NCBI GenBank assembly: GCA_006384855.1
Contig: VCJN01002681.1
Coordinates: forward strand, 44,655 to 108,654
Origin: Tetraselmis striata
Taxonomy: Eukaryota; Chlorophyta; Chlorodendrophyceae; Chlorodendrales; Chlorodendraceae
Reading direction: 5' to 3'
DNA: 64,000 bases
This document shows positions 33,550 through 46,601 of the stretch, piece by piece. Below the pieces are notes generated by a model, which was not told where the DNA came from, made no database searches, and worked only from the letters and a program-made list of their open reading frames with translations. The position numbers were made by a program, and so were the translations under genes. Numbering within the stretch: the stretch's first letter is position 1; each line of letters opens with the position of its first letter.

Positions 33550-35137
33550 ATGTCATGGTTACCCCCTGTTCTAGTATCCCTGCCAGCCCACTTATTGTGA
33601 GTGGGGGCGCATGATGGGACATGTAATGTGCCCTTCCACGCAACCTCCCAGGCGCGAGGATCCCTTGGATAGGTCTCCATGTCACGCGGACCCCGTCATT
33701 ATTCTGGCTTTTATTCCCCTTTGATGATGGGTGACATGTGTTACAACATGCGCGCATAGTTACGTATATGCTAAATGTGCATCAGTGGCGATATTGTTGT
33801 CGAGGGGGCCAGCCCGCGCGTAGCCTACGGTGCGGGTGGTATAAATAAGCATGTACCTGTGGAATCGAAGGCACTTTATGTGTGCTACTTTCACCCAGCG
33901 AGGCGCGCGGCCAACGGCGCTTATCTTGCATCTTGGAAAATTGTGGGATGATTGGCCCCATCACGACGACGGCATTGCTTTCACACTCTCATGGAAATGC
34001 CATGCATTGCATCGGTAGCGTGCATGGACTGAGCTCAAGCTCGGTCGTCTTAAATCGCATGCATACGTCCACCCACCACCGGCAGTGTGCGGGCATATGC
34101 GACGGATGGTAGCTACTGTTATACTCCATTTCCCTTTAACCATAATGTTCTGCTATACTAGCAGGTATAACTCCCCGCAAAGGTAGTACGACTACGCATC
34201 CGCGGAGTCGCTGTATATATTAGTATTGCGGGTATAAATACTAGTAGTATAAGGCCGAAGACTATTCTGGAATTCTCTAGAGTTCTCTGACTCAAGCCTT
34301 ACGTGGCTAACACAGCACGGGTATCCCATGACACCCGGCTAACATAGCACAGGTATGACTATGACCTCGGCGGGTATAAATACCACCTCGGACAAGTCTA
34401 CTAGGAGAATTCAGAGACAGAACTATAACCCAGGAACCCCTGTAACCAGAAGAGATTGGCCATACTTTCTAAATCCTTCCGCTGCATCCTAAAGGGCCTA
34501 AAGAACAGGCTTAAGCTAGAGCCTAACAGCTACGCTGCCAACAAGTTGCCCCATATTGTTGCCCCTCCTTGGCGTAGGAGGCTTACATACACTGGATTAC
34601 AAGGCTCCATGGCCCCGTGGCCCCATGGCTTGGGCACCAAGGCGAGGATACGAGCGTATTTCTATGTGCAAAGACTTATGTGGACTGGCGGTGCATATCC
34701 TCATCTTCCGTCGTCGAGATAGCCGCCTCTAACACGGCGCACCTGCACGGTGTTAAAAAGAGTGAGTTTAGCGATTATACGGATCTACCGTACCCGTACG
34801 GTAGTAGTTCCACGTTTTGCTGTCTCACTTCTGCGCGTCGCAGCGCGATACCGTTGCAGGCACCTAGCACTACGGCGGGCACATCTCACATGCCCACCGA
34901 CATTCCGCTGTCACCCTCGCCCACCCACGTGTGTTGCTCATCTTTCCGAGATGAACCCCCTCAACCACTGTACCCCAAGTAAGTCCCCCCTCCGCCGAGT
35001 TTCCGGCTGTGTCATTCCGTTAAAGGCCCGCAAGCAAAGTCCCACGGCGGCCTGCACGTTCAGCTGAGCGGCGTCGGTTTCCGTCGGTTTCCGCGACACA
35101 TCCAGGTCGACCCATTTCGGAAGGGGAGCTCGGGCAC
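33550..35137. other. Intergenic stretch with one weak open frame
   Basis: An 88-codon plus-strand frame at 34,456-34,722 starts MAILSKSFRCILKGLKNR. I do not recognise it, and it has no visible splice or promoter context. The 34,200-34,440 stretch has several TATAAATA words. No gene is called. Confidence 0.35.
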
Positions 35138-35960
35138 CCTCCACGCTGCATCTAGCATGCATGCCAAGGTCCATATCAGCAGCTTAGACATACATCTGGA
35201 GATATTTTTGTGTGTGGGCGTGTTGTTGCTTTTGTGGGCACCATGATTACGTCTCGACGCACGGCACACCAAGTTGGCCTGCCCCGCGTCCCTCGTCTCC
35301 GTTCGCTATCGCACCATTATTGCTCTTCGGACGCCGAGTCAACTCGCCGCGCCGTCGGTCGGCACCGCTACACGTCCCGCCTTTTGAAATATGATTTTAA
35401 CCTACCATATCAGCACTATCCCATGCTGCCACGCGTGTTTGACCAGTATCGGGTCACTATACCTTGCGAACCTGACGGCCGCTCCTCCCGCAATGTTGTT
35501 TCTATTAGCTTCAACTGCCCAACCGCCGCCGCGGGGATGGTTCGGGCAACCTCCACAGCCCACCCCAACTAAGTTTCAAGGTCTATATGGGCAGCTTAGA
35601 CATATTTCTGAAGATGTTCTTTTGTGTGTGGGTGTGTTGTTGCTTAGTGGGCGCCATGATTGCGTCTCGCCCACGGCACACCCATGTGGCCCACCCCGCG
35701 TCCCTCGTCTCCGCCCGCCGTCGCACCATTATTGCTCTTCGCACGCCGAGTCAACTCGCCGCCGTGCCATTGGCACCGCTACACGTCCCACCTCATGGAA
35801 TATGATTTCAACCTACCATATCAGCACTTCCCAGGCTGCCACGCGTGTGTGACCAGTATCGGGTTACTATCCCTCGCCAATGCCAAGCATCTTAACCAAC
35901 ACCTTCGTTGTCCTGCCGCCAAACAACAACTATGATGAGTACGCCTTCCACGAGGTCAGG
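35138..35960. repeat. Diverged tandem duplication, period about 411 bp
   Basis: Two direct copies (about 35,138-35,549 and 35,550-35,960) share GCAGCTTAGACATA, TTTGTGTGTGGG, CCGCGTCCCTCGTCTCCG, CACCATTATTGCTCTTCG and AACCTACCATATCAGCAC. Divergence is roughly 15-20 percent by eye. No coding frame is preserved in both copies. Confidence 0.8.
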
Positions 35961-38254
35961 CAGGCCCGCTTGTCATACACCGCCGATGGCAGGCAGGCCC
36001 CCCCCTCCGCCACCTATCACATCTCAAGCCGTTGATGAATATTCTTAGTTGATTATATCATAAAAATGCGCCACTGTACCACTCGGCGGTCGGCGCCGCC
36101 GGTGCTGACGTGGCGATATGGACAGATACGTACAGATCAAGACTTTCGAGGGGGGCTGTATAACGCCATATAATATGTGCAACATGTTCTACAAAGCATG
36201 CTGAATGATGCAATTGCGCTCTACTTGCTCTTCTTATTCAATCCGGTGTCATCATCTCATGCACTGCCCTTGATGGACTGGTTGCAACGCGCGACATGAA
36301 GCTGCACTTTGAATACAACACATGGCAGGGTAGTTATCACTGAGCAGTGTACGTGAGCCGCATCAGTGCATTCCGCAGTAGTGGACATTCCTGGCAATTA
36401 AACAAGTAAGCAAGTGCGCGGAATTATTCAATTCAAAGTGTAGTTTAATATCAAACCGCAAAATAAACCGAAAATGGAGTGGCGGGGGGTTAATGGCTAA
36501 TATGGTTAATGGCAAATCCTTAATATGTGACCCGATCGAACCTTGATTCGCATCTGCAGAAGCGCACGCGACGATAGAAACGTAGACGAAATAAATAAAG
36601 AATAAATGGATGAATTATTAATGCGCTAGTGACAAACTGGCAGCCCTTTCGCCCCGACTTCATGCTTCCTTCGTGGTCAGTCCGCCCAGGCTTTTCGGAA
36701 CTTTGTTGCCAGCCGGCCCGCTGAGTTCCGCCATCACCTGTCGCGCACGCGGCGGGAGTTGTTGCAGCGAGTCTTTGCTTGCGTGCATGGCATTCTCTCT
36801 GCCGGAGTGCAGACGGCCAAGTATGATGCGTTTGCCCGTGCTCATTCCGCACCCTGTTCTGGTGCTGCTTCCACCTCGCAACTGCTGTAGTGGACGTTTT
36901 CTATTGCCTATTCGAGTGGTTTCCTGATCGCCTTGTGCAGCTAGCTCATGTAACTAAAATTAATGCGGTAGCGAGTAAGGATTAGTAGTTGGTGCGCTAC
37001 GCGTACCGGTACCGTGTGTAGCATACTACTACGGGTACGGGGAGCACATTTTAAGTATAAATAATTAATGTGCTTTAAATCATACGGGATACCGCGCCGG
37101 AATACGAACCGCCGCCGTCCAGCCCCCTGTTTCGTCGACAACACACCACACCTATCGACGCCGAAGGGCTGGACAGTGGACCTGGCTCACGCCCCATAAG
37201 CCAACACGCACTCGTACTGCTTGCTTTCTTGCTACGCTTCTGCGCACTTGACCAGACCTACGACGAGACAAGCTCAAAATTCCTCCTGTGCTAGCTCCTC
37301 GGCGCTTCCGCCCGCTGATTCCTTCGCCCTTACCTGCCCCCTGGTCTCCCTCGCCCGTCTCTTCTCTTCTGGAAGTGGGACGTCAGCCCGTAAGATTCAA
37401 AGCAGAGAATATCGTTGACACGTTCCAATCGCCTGTGGCTGCGTCCGGCTACCCTGGAAGCCCCTCCGTAGCAACGTAGCGAGAGCGAGATCTGCTGCAC
37501 CCGCCGCCGACAGCCACTCCTCGAGGATGGCACCCGCTCCTCAACCGGAGCAACCGGATCCCTGGGCGCAGGTACGCGCCGACAACAGCGGACAACCCTG
37601 TACTAGTTGGGGACATACACGTTTTGCACGACGGGACGGATGCGCCGCTAGTGTTACACCGTTGGGTGGAGTGTTCAAAAGCGTTTATGGATTAGGCGAA
37701 AAAGCGGCGGATGCGATCGTCTTGCTAGTCGGTGCGAGTATACTGTAAACCGCCATCAAGCATTCCTGTAGCGACTGCAAACCGCTGCGTGGTTGAAGAT
37801 TCTTCCGACGATGAGCCAGCCTGACCGCCTCATGGCAAGCTGACATCAGGGACGGTCTCTGGAAACACACCCTCGGAACGACGAGAGAACGCCCCGTCGG
37901 CACAAGTGGGTCGTGTACGCAAACCGTCGAAGCGTTGCAGGCCGTCTCCGAGGAAGCATGCCCCGGGATACGAGCAGCCGGAGGGGGGCATGGGTTGCGC
38001 TAATGGAATACCAAATTACGAGCCCGGGCAGCTGTTTCCTATCTCGATCTGGGTGGGCAGGTTGACAGCTAAGTTGTCATCCAACGTAAAAAGTTTCACC
38101 ATATTCCTTTTGGCGACGCTCGGGAACTCCGCCGCTGTCTTGCTGTACTCGATGATTAACCTCTTCCGCCGTAACGCTGTCGGAGTTTTCCTGCCGTTCC
38201 GATCAACGCCTCCGGGATCCCCGCCCTAATGACACGCTGTGCCGGCCGTGGCAC
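35961..38254. other. Gene-poor stretch with two weak coding-like patches
   Basis: At about 36,675-36,893 a plus-strand frame reads FRNFVASRPAEFRHHLSRTR and continues to a stop; its composition is coding-like but the origin is unknown. At 37,527 an ATG opens a 15-codon frame (MAPAPQPEQPDPWAQ) that ends at a good donor. It could be a 5' exon of a gene I cannot follow, possibly of the J-domain gene. No other feature is recognised. Confidence 0.3.
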
Positions 38255-41200
38255 ATGAGACAGCATCCCGTTGATAGCAGCACGCGCGCGATGCTCACGC
38301 AGGTGGACGATCTCGATGGCGACATGCACTACAAAGTCCTTGGCATCAGCGTCAAGGCCACTACAGCAGAAGTGAAGCTGGTAATAGATGACGCATCGCA
38401 TCGCTCGCGCACGACCCCCCCCCCCCCCCCCCCCCCTCGCCCCCTTCTCAGCTGCCTGCCACAGAGTGGGTTGTAGTTTCTGGGCAGTCTCAGCGAACAG
38501 AGGCTGAGTACTCGCGGCGCTGGGCAGGCCTACCGTGGGGCCATCCGGAAGGCTCACCCCGACAAGGGCGGCAGCGATGAGCTGTTCAACAAAGTGCAGA
38601 CGGCGTTTGAGGTGCTCTCCGATCCCAAGAAGCGCGAGGTGTACGACGCCTGGGCAAAGGAGCTCCAGTACCGCTACATCCCCGGCGTTGCATCGAAGGT
38701 ACCCCAGCGGCCCAGATGCAAGCAAAGCCACGACTGAATGCGACTCGCAGACACCCAAGTCCGCCGCGCGCTAACGTGCGCCATCGCTGCGTACGCCGCC
38801 CTAGGCGGAGGGCGGCGAGGACAAGCTGCTGGACGAGTTTGAGGGCCTCGGCCTCCACTGCGACCCCAACACCCAGCTGGTGGTGACGTGCGAGGTGTGC
38901 CGGCGCCCCTCGACCAAAGAGTGCTGGACCTGCGGGATGAAGATCTGCGACTTCTGCACTCTCAAGACCCACTGGAAGGTGGGGCGGGGCCGCGCGGCCG
39001 CCTCATCGATTCAGAAGCGTCGTTTCCTCTGTGCATGCTGTCCCGCTTCGGCGCACGGCATGTTCCCGGTAGAAACCTGGCGGGCGCCAGCCCGGCGGCG
39101 GAAAGAGCGAGGCGGAGCCAATGCCCGGCTGACGTTTCCTCGGCTGGCGGCCTGTGTTGGGGCGGCAGGGATCCGTGGGCCTGCACTGGCCCTTGATCAA
39201 CTGCGACACGATGCGCGACAACATCGGGAAGAAGCAGATGGAGCAGAAGAAACTGGAGGACGCCAAGAGGTGCGGGCCGCGGCGGTCGCCCCCAGTGCTG
39301 CCGCCCTCCGTCTCGACCGTTCGGCGACTGATGGCTGTAAGCGCTGCGCGCCGCCGCTCAGGCACGCGCTGGAGGACCCCAACTTCCGGAGCGAGAAGGA
39401 CCTGCAAGTCATCCGCGACTTCAAGGTGGCCTCCGCGAAGATGCTGTCGCGCGCAGACAGGCTGGTAGGCGAGCCATGTCGTCCCGGCAGCCTTCATCAC
39501 CACCGCATTGCCCTCATTCCCGGGCGCCCCTGGCACGCTCTGACCCCTCAGGCCACGCCTGTTTACGCCTGCCGACCTCGCCTCGTGTGGCCCTCCCGCC
39601 CCCGCAGGTGTCGTTTGACATGAGCCTGGCGCAGTTCTACATGTGGGCGCAGAGCGCCGAGCACGCGTTTGTGGTGTGCCACATCCCCACAGGTTTGGAC
39701 AGCCCTCCCCCGCATTGCCGGGTTCCGCAGGGCGTTCGGAACTGTCCGCAAAAAGCGACGGTTTGCCTTTGGGTTCGCGGTATATACCGTCCAAACACAA
39801 ACGCCCGCGGATAAATAACGCTTTTGATCCGCGAACCCAATGGAATGTTTCTGTAGTTGTCGGCGGCGCAGTCGTGCAGAGCACTGTGTTGAGGCCCCCA
39901 GGCTTGAGGATGTTGCGGGGTTCCCTCGAGGCCTCCCATGCGGGGAACCGTGGCGGCCCCGAGGAGCTGACGCGCCACACCTGGGTGGTGCGCATGCAGG
40001 ATACCGGGACAAGGAGGTGGTGGTGGACTTTTCGCAGCAGGTGCTCGTGATCCAGCCCGAGGAGTCCCCCCCTCTGATCCAGCGGCTGCTGGCCCACCCG
40101 GTCGACACCACGCGCCCCGTCGAGACGTTCAAGTGAGCCCCCTTCCCCCTCCGCGGCACCACCCGGTCCCAACTTGGCTAGAGTCTGCCTAGAGAGACAA
40201 CTCACCAGTCTATCAGGATGCCAGTGCGGCAATTGGAATAGAATGGAATATGCGGCGCTCCCGGCCGGCCGATACCGTGCGCGTCGTGGTTGTACACAAG
40301 TGCCCGATATACTGACATAAGTACTGCAGCACATCGAAGTACATCGAACTTCAGAAAAGCGGCACGTTGGCGACCCTTTAAGCCGGTGAAATCGTCTAGG
40401 GTGCCGATTTCAGATATGTCGTCCGGATTTCGACAGTCCTTCGGTTTTGATCCCAGATATACTGCGTAATGTACTATTTATGATGCATTAGTACTTGAAG
40501 CAAAATGGGAGGGGGTTCCCGCGCCGATCTCACCCGACACAAATGTGCCCCCCCGCTACTTCGACGATGCTAGAGGTCTACCGTCGCTTTTGCTTTCGTA
40601 CTCAAATTTGATGGAGTGGTGTACTGCACCAAGTACCAAAAGAGCTTCGCGGCGAGTACGAGGAAAGCGCGATGTCGGCGTTTCAGGAACGCTGTGTGTA
40701 GAACATAATGTAACAGAGTAGGAAATGTCTTGAGAATTTGACTTCTTGAAGGAAAACCGGCAGATATGAAGTAGTTAGTACATTGTTTGAGTTAGTATAG
40801 CTTATTTATTCGGGAAAGGTTCTCGTGCATTATTTGAAATGAGATAGCGATACGGAAATGCGTACCGGTGCACAACGATAAGATTACGTTCATCATACCG
40901 ACCATGATTGCTTCGTTTTTTTCCTAGGTAAGGGAGTGTGTGCTTCCGCGTCCGATCTTCTGATCCTGGTACGAGTATTTGAGTAATAATAATATACTGC
41001 AAACGATCGGATCACTGCAAACGCCGCTAGTCACTACTCGTTCTAGTCCTCCGCAGGTGCTGCTGTACCCCATGGCATGAATGCGATCTTTCATGTAGTA
41101 GACCTTAGTACTGCGTCTAAACAGTCCAAAACGGTCTGAACCCGCTGCGTCTAGACTTCAGCAAGAACAAGAAAAGGAGAATATACTACAGAAAATAGCA

Positions 41201-43956
41201 GGAGGATGGCAATTCTCTCCACAATTGGAAAACGCTAGAAGGGGTGCAAAACACGGCCCGACGCTGGTGTTTAAGACTGTTGCCTCCTGCGCGATAATAA
41301 TATATCCACGGGTGCCGACTCAACACCCAAAAGAACCCTTACTTCAGGCCTCAGATTCGGTTGGGCATGCGTCGTACAAGAACATCTGCCACCGTTCCGC
41401 AAATCGTTCGTCTACATTTTACCCCTTGCAGGCTGGGCAGGCTTCTATTCGCAGTTTTCTTACCGTGCATTGAAATACGGTCCGCGGGGGCTCCCCCAAA
41501 TAATCAATTTCCTTTGCGCCTTTGTGTCGGACTATTCGCGATGCATTCTGAATTATTATTTCTCCATTTGAATAGTTTGTCCCTCGTCGCCCAGGGGCGG
41601 GCGGGGGGGGGGGGGGGGGGGGGCTTCAAAAAACGCTATTTATCTGTAGACCGTTTGTGTGTCCGCGATATTGCCACATCGGCACCCGTGCATTATAAAG
41701 ATAGCGCGATCGGTAAGTCTGTCTTTGGGGTCACACCACACGCATCTTATCTTCCCCACTACGTACGGCGGAGAAGAGACGCCGCCGGGTGCCGAGCCGA
41801 GCTGAGCGGCGCGCGCCCTGTGCCGGCCCGCAGGTCGCAGGACCACCGCTTCATGACGCTGTGCATCCCTAAGGCGGTCCCTGGGGAGTGGAAGCACCTG
41901 TTTGAAGGGGACCCGGACGGCGCGCGCTGCCTGCAGCCGCCGTACGAGCTCACAGGTGTGTGGCTCCCGAACAACCCTGAACCCCCGAAACCTAAGGACA
42001 CTCTTGCCCGCTTGCCACTTCAATTTACATCACCAACTATAAGGAGGACGCGAGCGCCTCGGCGGCAATGGGTGAAGGGGTGAGAATTGGGCAACAAAAG
42101 ACCGGCTCACCGGCGCATGTGGTGTGCCGGCGGCAGAGCTGGAGGACGAGGTCGTGATCGAGCTGGAGCTGCCGTACTTTGTGGAGCCGGAGGACGTGGC
42201 GGTGCACATCGACGGCCACGGGGTGGCGGTGAAATGCAGCAGCGCCGGCTGCAACCTGAAGCGCACCTACTGGCGCGACAGGTGCTGGGACGCGCGTGGT
42301 CTGCTCGACCCCCCCCCCCCCCCCCCCCCCCGCATCCGGAATCCATAGCCCTTGGGACCATTCCCTCATTTCAATCCACGCCTGCGGGAAGTTCGTGCGC
42401 TATTTGATTTGATGCAAAAAACATTGACTGTGTCGTCGACACGATGAGGACCTCCAGTGATGGACGTGGTGACACGCATGTAGTCCAAATACACCCTGTA
42501 CAACATCGTTCACGCTTTCGGTTTTAGCCTCCCCGTGATGTGAAGGCGGACTCCGTAATGATTTCTGAGTCCTGGGTCTGTGCGCATACGCCTACATCCC
42601 GACTACGCACGCTGTGTTTCGGGAGCACGGCTCACGGGATCTTGACATCGATGCTGCCCGGCAGTGCGGAGGAGAAGAGGCAGACGGGGTACGAAGTCGT
42701 GGACGTGCCCGCGTGCGACTGGTACCTGGAGGACGACACCAACGCGGCAGGCGAGAGGTGCAAGATGCTGAACCTCTCCCTGGTGAAGCCGCCCATCTCG
42801 GAGACGGACGTGCTGTACAAGAAAGGTGCGCCGCCGCAACGCAAACCCTAAAAACCCTGCGCAGCTCACCGGGCGTGCGGGTGCCATTTCCCTCTCACGG
42901 GCGAAGAAACTCTCTCTCTCTCTCTCTCTCCCTCCTCGAGTGACATGGCCCGCGAAGGAGCATGACGTGCGCCTGGCAGCCGAGCTTCGCTTGCTTCTGC
43001 CAATGCACCGGTCTCGCGCCGTAGTCGTACATCCTCGATATCGCTTCATGTATGATGAGTCCTGCGGGTCCTCGTAGTGAGTGTTCTACGGCGATTAAAC
43101 ACACTGTACAGAGTAGGATACATCGAAATTTATTCGCTGCCCCGGTAGTACCGGTGACCTCCCGCAGTTGTGTCGGCTCTACCGGGCACCGGTCGGCCGG
43201 GACAGAGTGTGTAGGAAGACTGATTTGATGGAGCCAAAGACGTCCTTAAAGACGTCCTTCGAGCCCGAATTAGTCAAACTTCGGTTCTGTCCAAAGCGCT
43301 AAAGTCTCAGAATACCGTTGGAATGACTACCGGGTCTAGTCGGACATAGCGGCATGCGGACGTACTATATTGCAACGCCTTGCTAGGAGCGAGTAACGTA
43401 AGATACGAGTGCTCGTCCCGGTATACCGGAACTCGTAGTCGCTACGACGAGTACCAAACAGAGTGATGTTGCACCGGGTGACGACGGTGTGCTCGCATGT
43501 GTGCACGAGTGTGAATACCGCACGTGTGCGAATATGCGCAGGCAAGCGCAGCGACAACCGCCGCAAGCAGAGGGAAGGCGACATGACGTGCCATGGCTAC
43601 CGGTTCTTCGTGGAGGATGAGGACATGTACTGTCTCGAGGACACGCTGCAGGTGCGGCCGCCCCACACACGCATGGCGTCTTGAGCTCGGGACCTCACTA
43701 TGCCCTAACCGCCCGACACCGTTGCCCCGCCCCCCCCCCGGCCCGGCCCGCCCGGGAGCAGGCCATGTGCTTCCTGCACAACGGGAGCACGTACGTACCC
43801 GAGAAGCCGTGGGTGGGCGGCCACCAGGGCCGCACCGTCACCGACGTACAGCTGCTGTCTGCGGACGTCCAGACGCTGATCGGAAGGCTGCTGGACGGGC
43901 ACGAGGCGGCGGACGGGGAGGAGGGGGAGGAGGGGGAGGGGGGCGTACCAACTTAG
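38255..43956 (+). CDS. J-domain / zinc-binding / double CS-domain co-chaperone-like protein
   Basis: Twelve exons join in phase: 38255-38380, 38528-38698, 38805-38978, 39169-39269, 39362-39464, 39608-39692, 40000-40132, 41834-41955, 42137-42281, 42626-42825 (acceptor tentative), 43542-43651, 43762-43956. The product is 554 residues. Residues ~22-95 form a J domain (YKVLGISVKAT, AHPDKGGSDELF; HPD at 52-54), which should stimulate an Hsp70 ATPase. Residues ~118-155 carry Cys pairs at 128/131, 139/142, 147/150 and His155, a B-box-like zinc site. Then come two p23/CS-like beta-sandwich stretches (FYMWAQSAEHAFVVCHIP... and ELEDEVVIELELPYF...). The C-terminus is acidic and Gly/Glu-rich. Start: M at 38,255, with an alternative at 38,291. 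It is probably a cytosolic Hsp70/Hsp90 assembly factor; the client is unknown. Confidence 0.8.
39769..39840 (+). mobile_element. 72-bp MITE-like insertion with 12-bp inverted ends
   Basis: TTGGGTTCGCGG (39,769-39,780) and its exact reverse complement (39,829-39,840) enclose copy 2 of the dispersed ~43-bp repeat. It lies within intron 39693-39999 of the J-domain gene. Confidence 0.6.
41626..41670 (-). repeat. Dispersed ~43-bp repeat, copy 3 (inverted)
   Basis: The reverse complement reads ACACACAAACGGTCTACAGA, then TAAATAGCGTTTTTT, related to 19,894-19,944 and 39,781-39,825. It lies in intron 40133-41833, beside a G-run at about 41,608. Confidence 0.55.
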
Positions 43957-44275
43957 CCACAGCTCAGTGACCCCTTAAGTATGGTTACAACACCGTGCGC
44001 GGTTGTAACCCCCTTGATGTCTCGGTGTCGTGTGCGCCGCCGCCTCGAAACCTGTCACAACACCGGCTGTCTCGTGCCGCGGCTTTAGGAACCCGTATTG
44101 GGGTCGGCTAGGCCGGTTGCAAGCTGCACTTTTGGAGGCCGAGCGCCCGTCCCTCGAGGGGCGATTCAGGACCAACTGCGCCACACAGAAGAACGGTTGC
44201 ATTCCCCGCACATGTGGCAGCGACCCCACTCGGCCGGGCGAAAGGGGAGCTCCTCCGCAGGCTGGCCGGGAGCGC
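43957..44275. other. Convergent intergenic spacer
   Basis: Lies between the stop codons of the plus-strand J-domain gene and the minus-strand small gene. It should hold both 3' untranslated regions; no poly(A) signal was assigned. Confidence 0.5.
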
Positions 44276-45631
44276 TCAGTGCTCCCCGGAGGAGATGCCT
44301 CCGAGGTACTCCTTGTACAGCACTGAGGGGCGGGCAGAGTGGCAGGGCGGACGGCGGCATGAAGCCTTACTCAGTCAGGAATCACGGCATCGAGCTGCCC
44401 GGACAAGTACAGAGGGGGGCAGCGACATGAGGCTCTAGGGTTCAGGGCAGGGCATGTAGGACCCTGGAACCCAGATACTCTTGTTGGGGTTAAAGGTTCC
44501 GGGAGGATGGAGGGGTTGGGGGGGGGAGGACCTGGCTCCTGCTTGCCGATGGCCAGCACCACGCCCTTGTAGTTCACCAGCCGGTTGAGCTCCTTCTTGG
44601 TCATCACCGGCTTGACCTTCCAGACCATCTGCAGCAGCGGCGGAACCCCGCCATACTCACTCGGGATGCAAGCGCAGGCCCTGTACCCGGTCCGCAACAA
44701 ATCCGTGCATAAACCTCGTCTACCTAAGCACAAAACAAGCATCGCCCGGTCCTCGGAGTGCGCATCAAGACGCTTCGGCCCATGTGAGCTCACTCTCCCG
44801 CCACCGGTGCCCCTGCCGCTCCCAGCGCTTCCTGTCTCTCCCGCAACACTCACTTGCCCGTCGACCCGCGCCGACTCCCTTCTCCACCTCGTGGCCCCAA
44901 AATCTACCATTTACAGCACCATCCACCTTCGGGGGGGGCATGACAATACCTTCTGTATGATACAGTGATACGCAGGGCTATTACCAGGCGCCCAGTCGGG
45001 GCCGGGTGGTGCCCCTTTAGCCACCCCCCGGGGGCCACAGCGCCGGGCACTTTAAAACCGTACCATCAGGATACCATAATGATTCATGGTCCAGAGGGCA
45101 TGTGCCCGACACCACCAGGGCCGTTATGCCGAGCACACTGCAGTGCGTGGCCCCCGCGCACACATACCCAAACCACACATAGGGTTTGATTAGCCGGTTT
45201 TAGGGTTTCTAAAACCCTAAAAACCCGTACATGCACGCCTTCAAACATACGTCGTCATTTCAGCCCCCCCCCCCCCCCCCCCCCAACCCCCCCTCATATC
45301 CCCCTGTTGAAGAGAACCCGAAAACTCGAAAACAAATGTACATTTATTGGAGTACAACATAAAATGTCGAGATTCCAAAGAGATTCCAATTCGATGAGGT
45401 CGTGCAGAGATCACCAGGCTTTGGACCCACCAACCCAATTCCACGGCGCATGCACCACCACCCACCTTGGCCGCCACCTTGAGCATGACGGCTATGGCGA
45501 GCATCACGCCCACCGCGTTCGCAAACCCCTTGCGGAGGAGCCCTCCGAGCACCGCCTCGCCGCGGGAGGCGCGCATGGTGTCCGGCATGTACATCAGCAC
45601 CCGATCCCGCGCCGCCTCAGGAAGGGTGTTT
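44276..45631 (-). CDS. Small unrecognised protein with one hydrophobic helix (5' end unresolved)
   Basis: Three exons join in phase: 45631-45466, 44628-44532 and 44322-44276 (stop). They give NTLPEAARDRVLMYMPDT, then a hydrophobic GFANAVGVMLAIAVMLKVAA, then VMTKKELNRLVNYKGVV and a short end, YLGGISSGEH. The first exon is entered in phase 2, so an upstream exon is missing; the frame stays open to 45,744 (MHVDGESWSC). At least 103 residues. I do not recognise the family. One predicted membrane helix suggests a small membrane protein. The first intron contains telomere-like words and a C-homopolymer. Confidence 0.55.
45183..45232. repeat. Telomere-like motif pair, inverted
   Basis: GGTTTTAGGGTTTCTAAAAC then CCTAAAAACCC: a TTTTAGGG word faces its complement head to head. 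It lies in intron 45465-44629. Confidence 0.6.
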
Positions 45632-46601
45632 CTGCGGGGGGTGGGCGGCGGCGCGGCACATGTCAGCGGGCCGGAACACACGCCCTTGTCTCCAAAAGAG
45701 GAGGAAACCCGCCGGCAGGACCATGACTCGCCATCCACATGCACATCACGGCCTGCCGCGCGGAGGAGCTGGCGGCATGATTAAGCGCCTCGGGCCCTCT
45801 GCTAACCGGAGCCATTGAATCAGGTTTGCGGGTGTTCACATACCCCCTTTCTGCCACAGCCAAAATCAAAGGACAGCCGGATCAGAAATCCGGTCCTTAT
45901 TATTGAGAAATTGAGAAAATTGGTAATCACAATTTCCGGCTACAGTTGCCTCCGGGACATTATATTACATCCGTTTTTTCCATGTGAATAGTTTGCGGCC
46001 TTGTACGACCGCAGCTGTTCGACCGGCTGCGCCAATCGTCACGGGCCCTGAGGATGAGTCGGACGATCCGCGCACCTTTTGTGGTGTGCGGGCGCCGGCG
46101 CGGTGGTGAGGACGCCGCGGAGAACAACCTGCCTAACCCGCAAGAGGTCAAATATAGACGGAACTGCAGCGATGGTTCCTATAAATCGCATGCAAGCCCA
46201 ATTTGAGGCTGTTCGAAACATCCGGCAACCCACAGCGTGGTTACGGTCCCTCCCGACACGACCACAGACATTCCTCCGCCGGAGCCGCTACTTTCCCAGT
46301 GCGCGAGCGCGCCAGGGGCGAGGTTGCACTGGCGATACAATGCATTGCGGGAGTATTCAGGCGGCATGCGCGGGAGCACACCGGCATCGGCATCCATACG
46401 GACGGCCGCAATTAGGGATGGGCTCTGGAGCCTTATCAGTGGAGTGACCGTGGCCACGTTAGGCCGGCCACAGCGGACGGATGGCATAGGTCGGCGGGGT
46501 GACGGCGGCGGGTGTGGCATGTCGGGGTGCGGACAGCGGGGGTGGGGTCGGGGGCGATGAGCGGGAAGCGGACGGGGCGAGTGCGGGTGGGGTGGGGGGG
46601 C
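45632..46601. other. Spacer between two minus-strand genes
   Basis: Should hold the 5' part of the small gene on the left and the 3' untranslated region of the GTPase gene on the right. No further coding exon could be supported. Confidence 0.4.
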
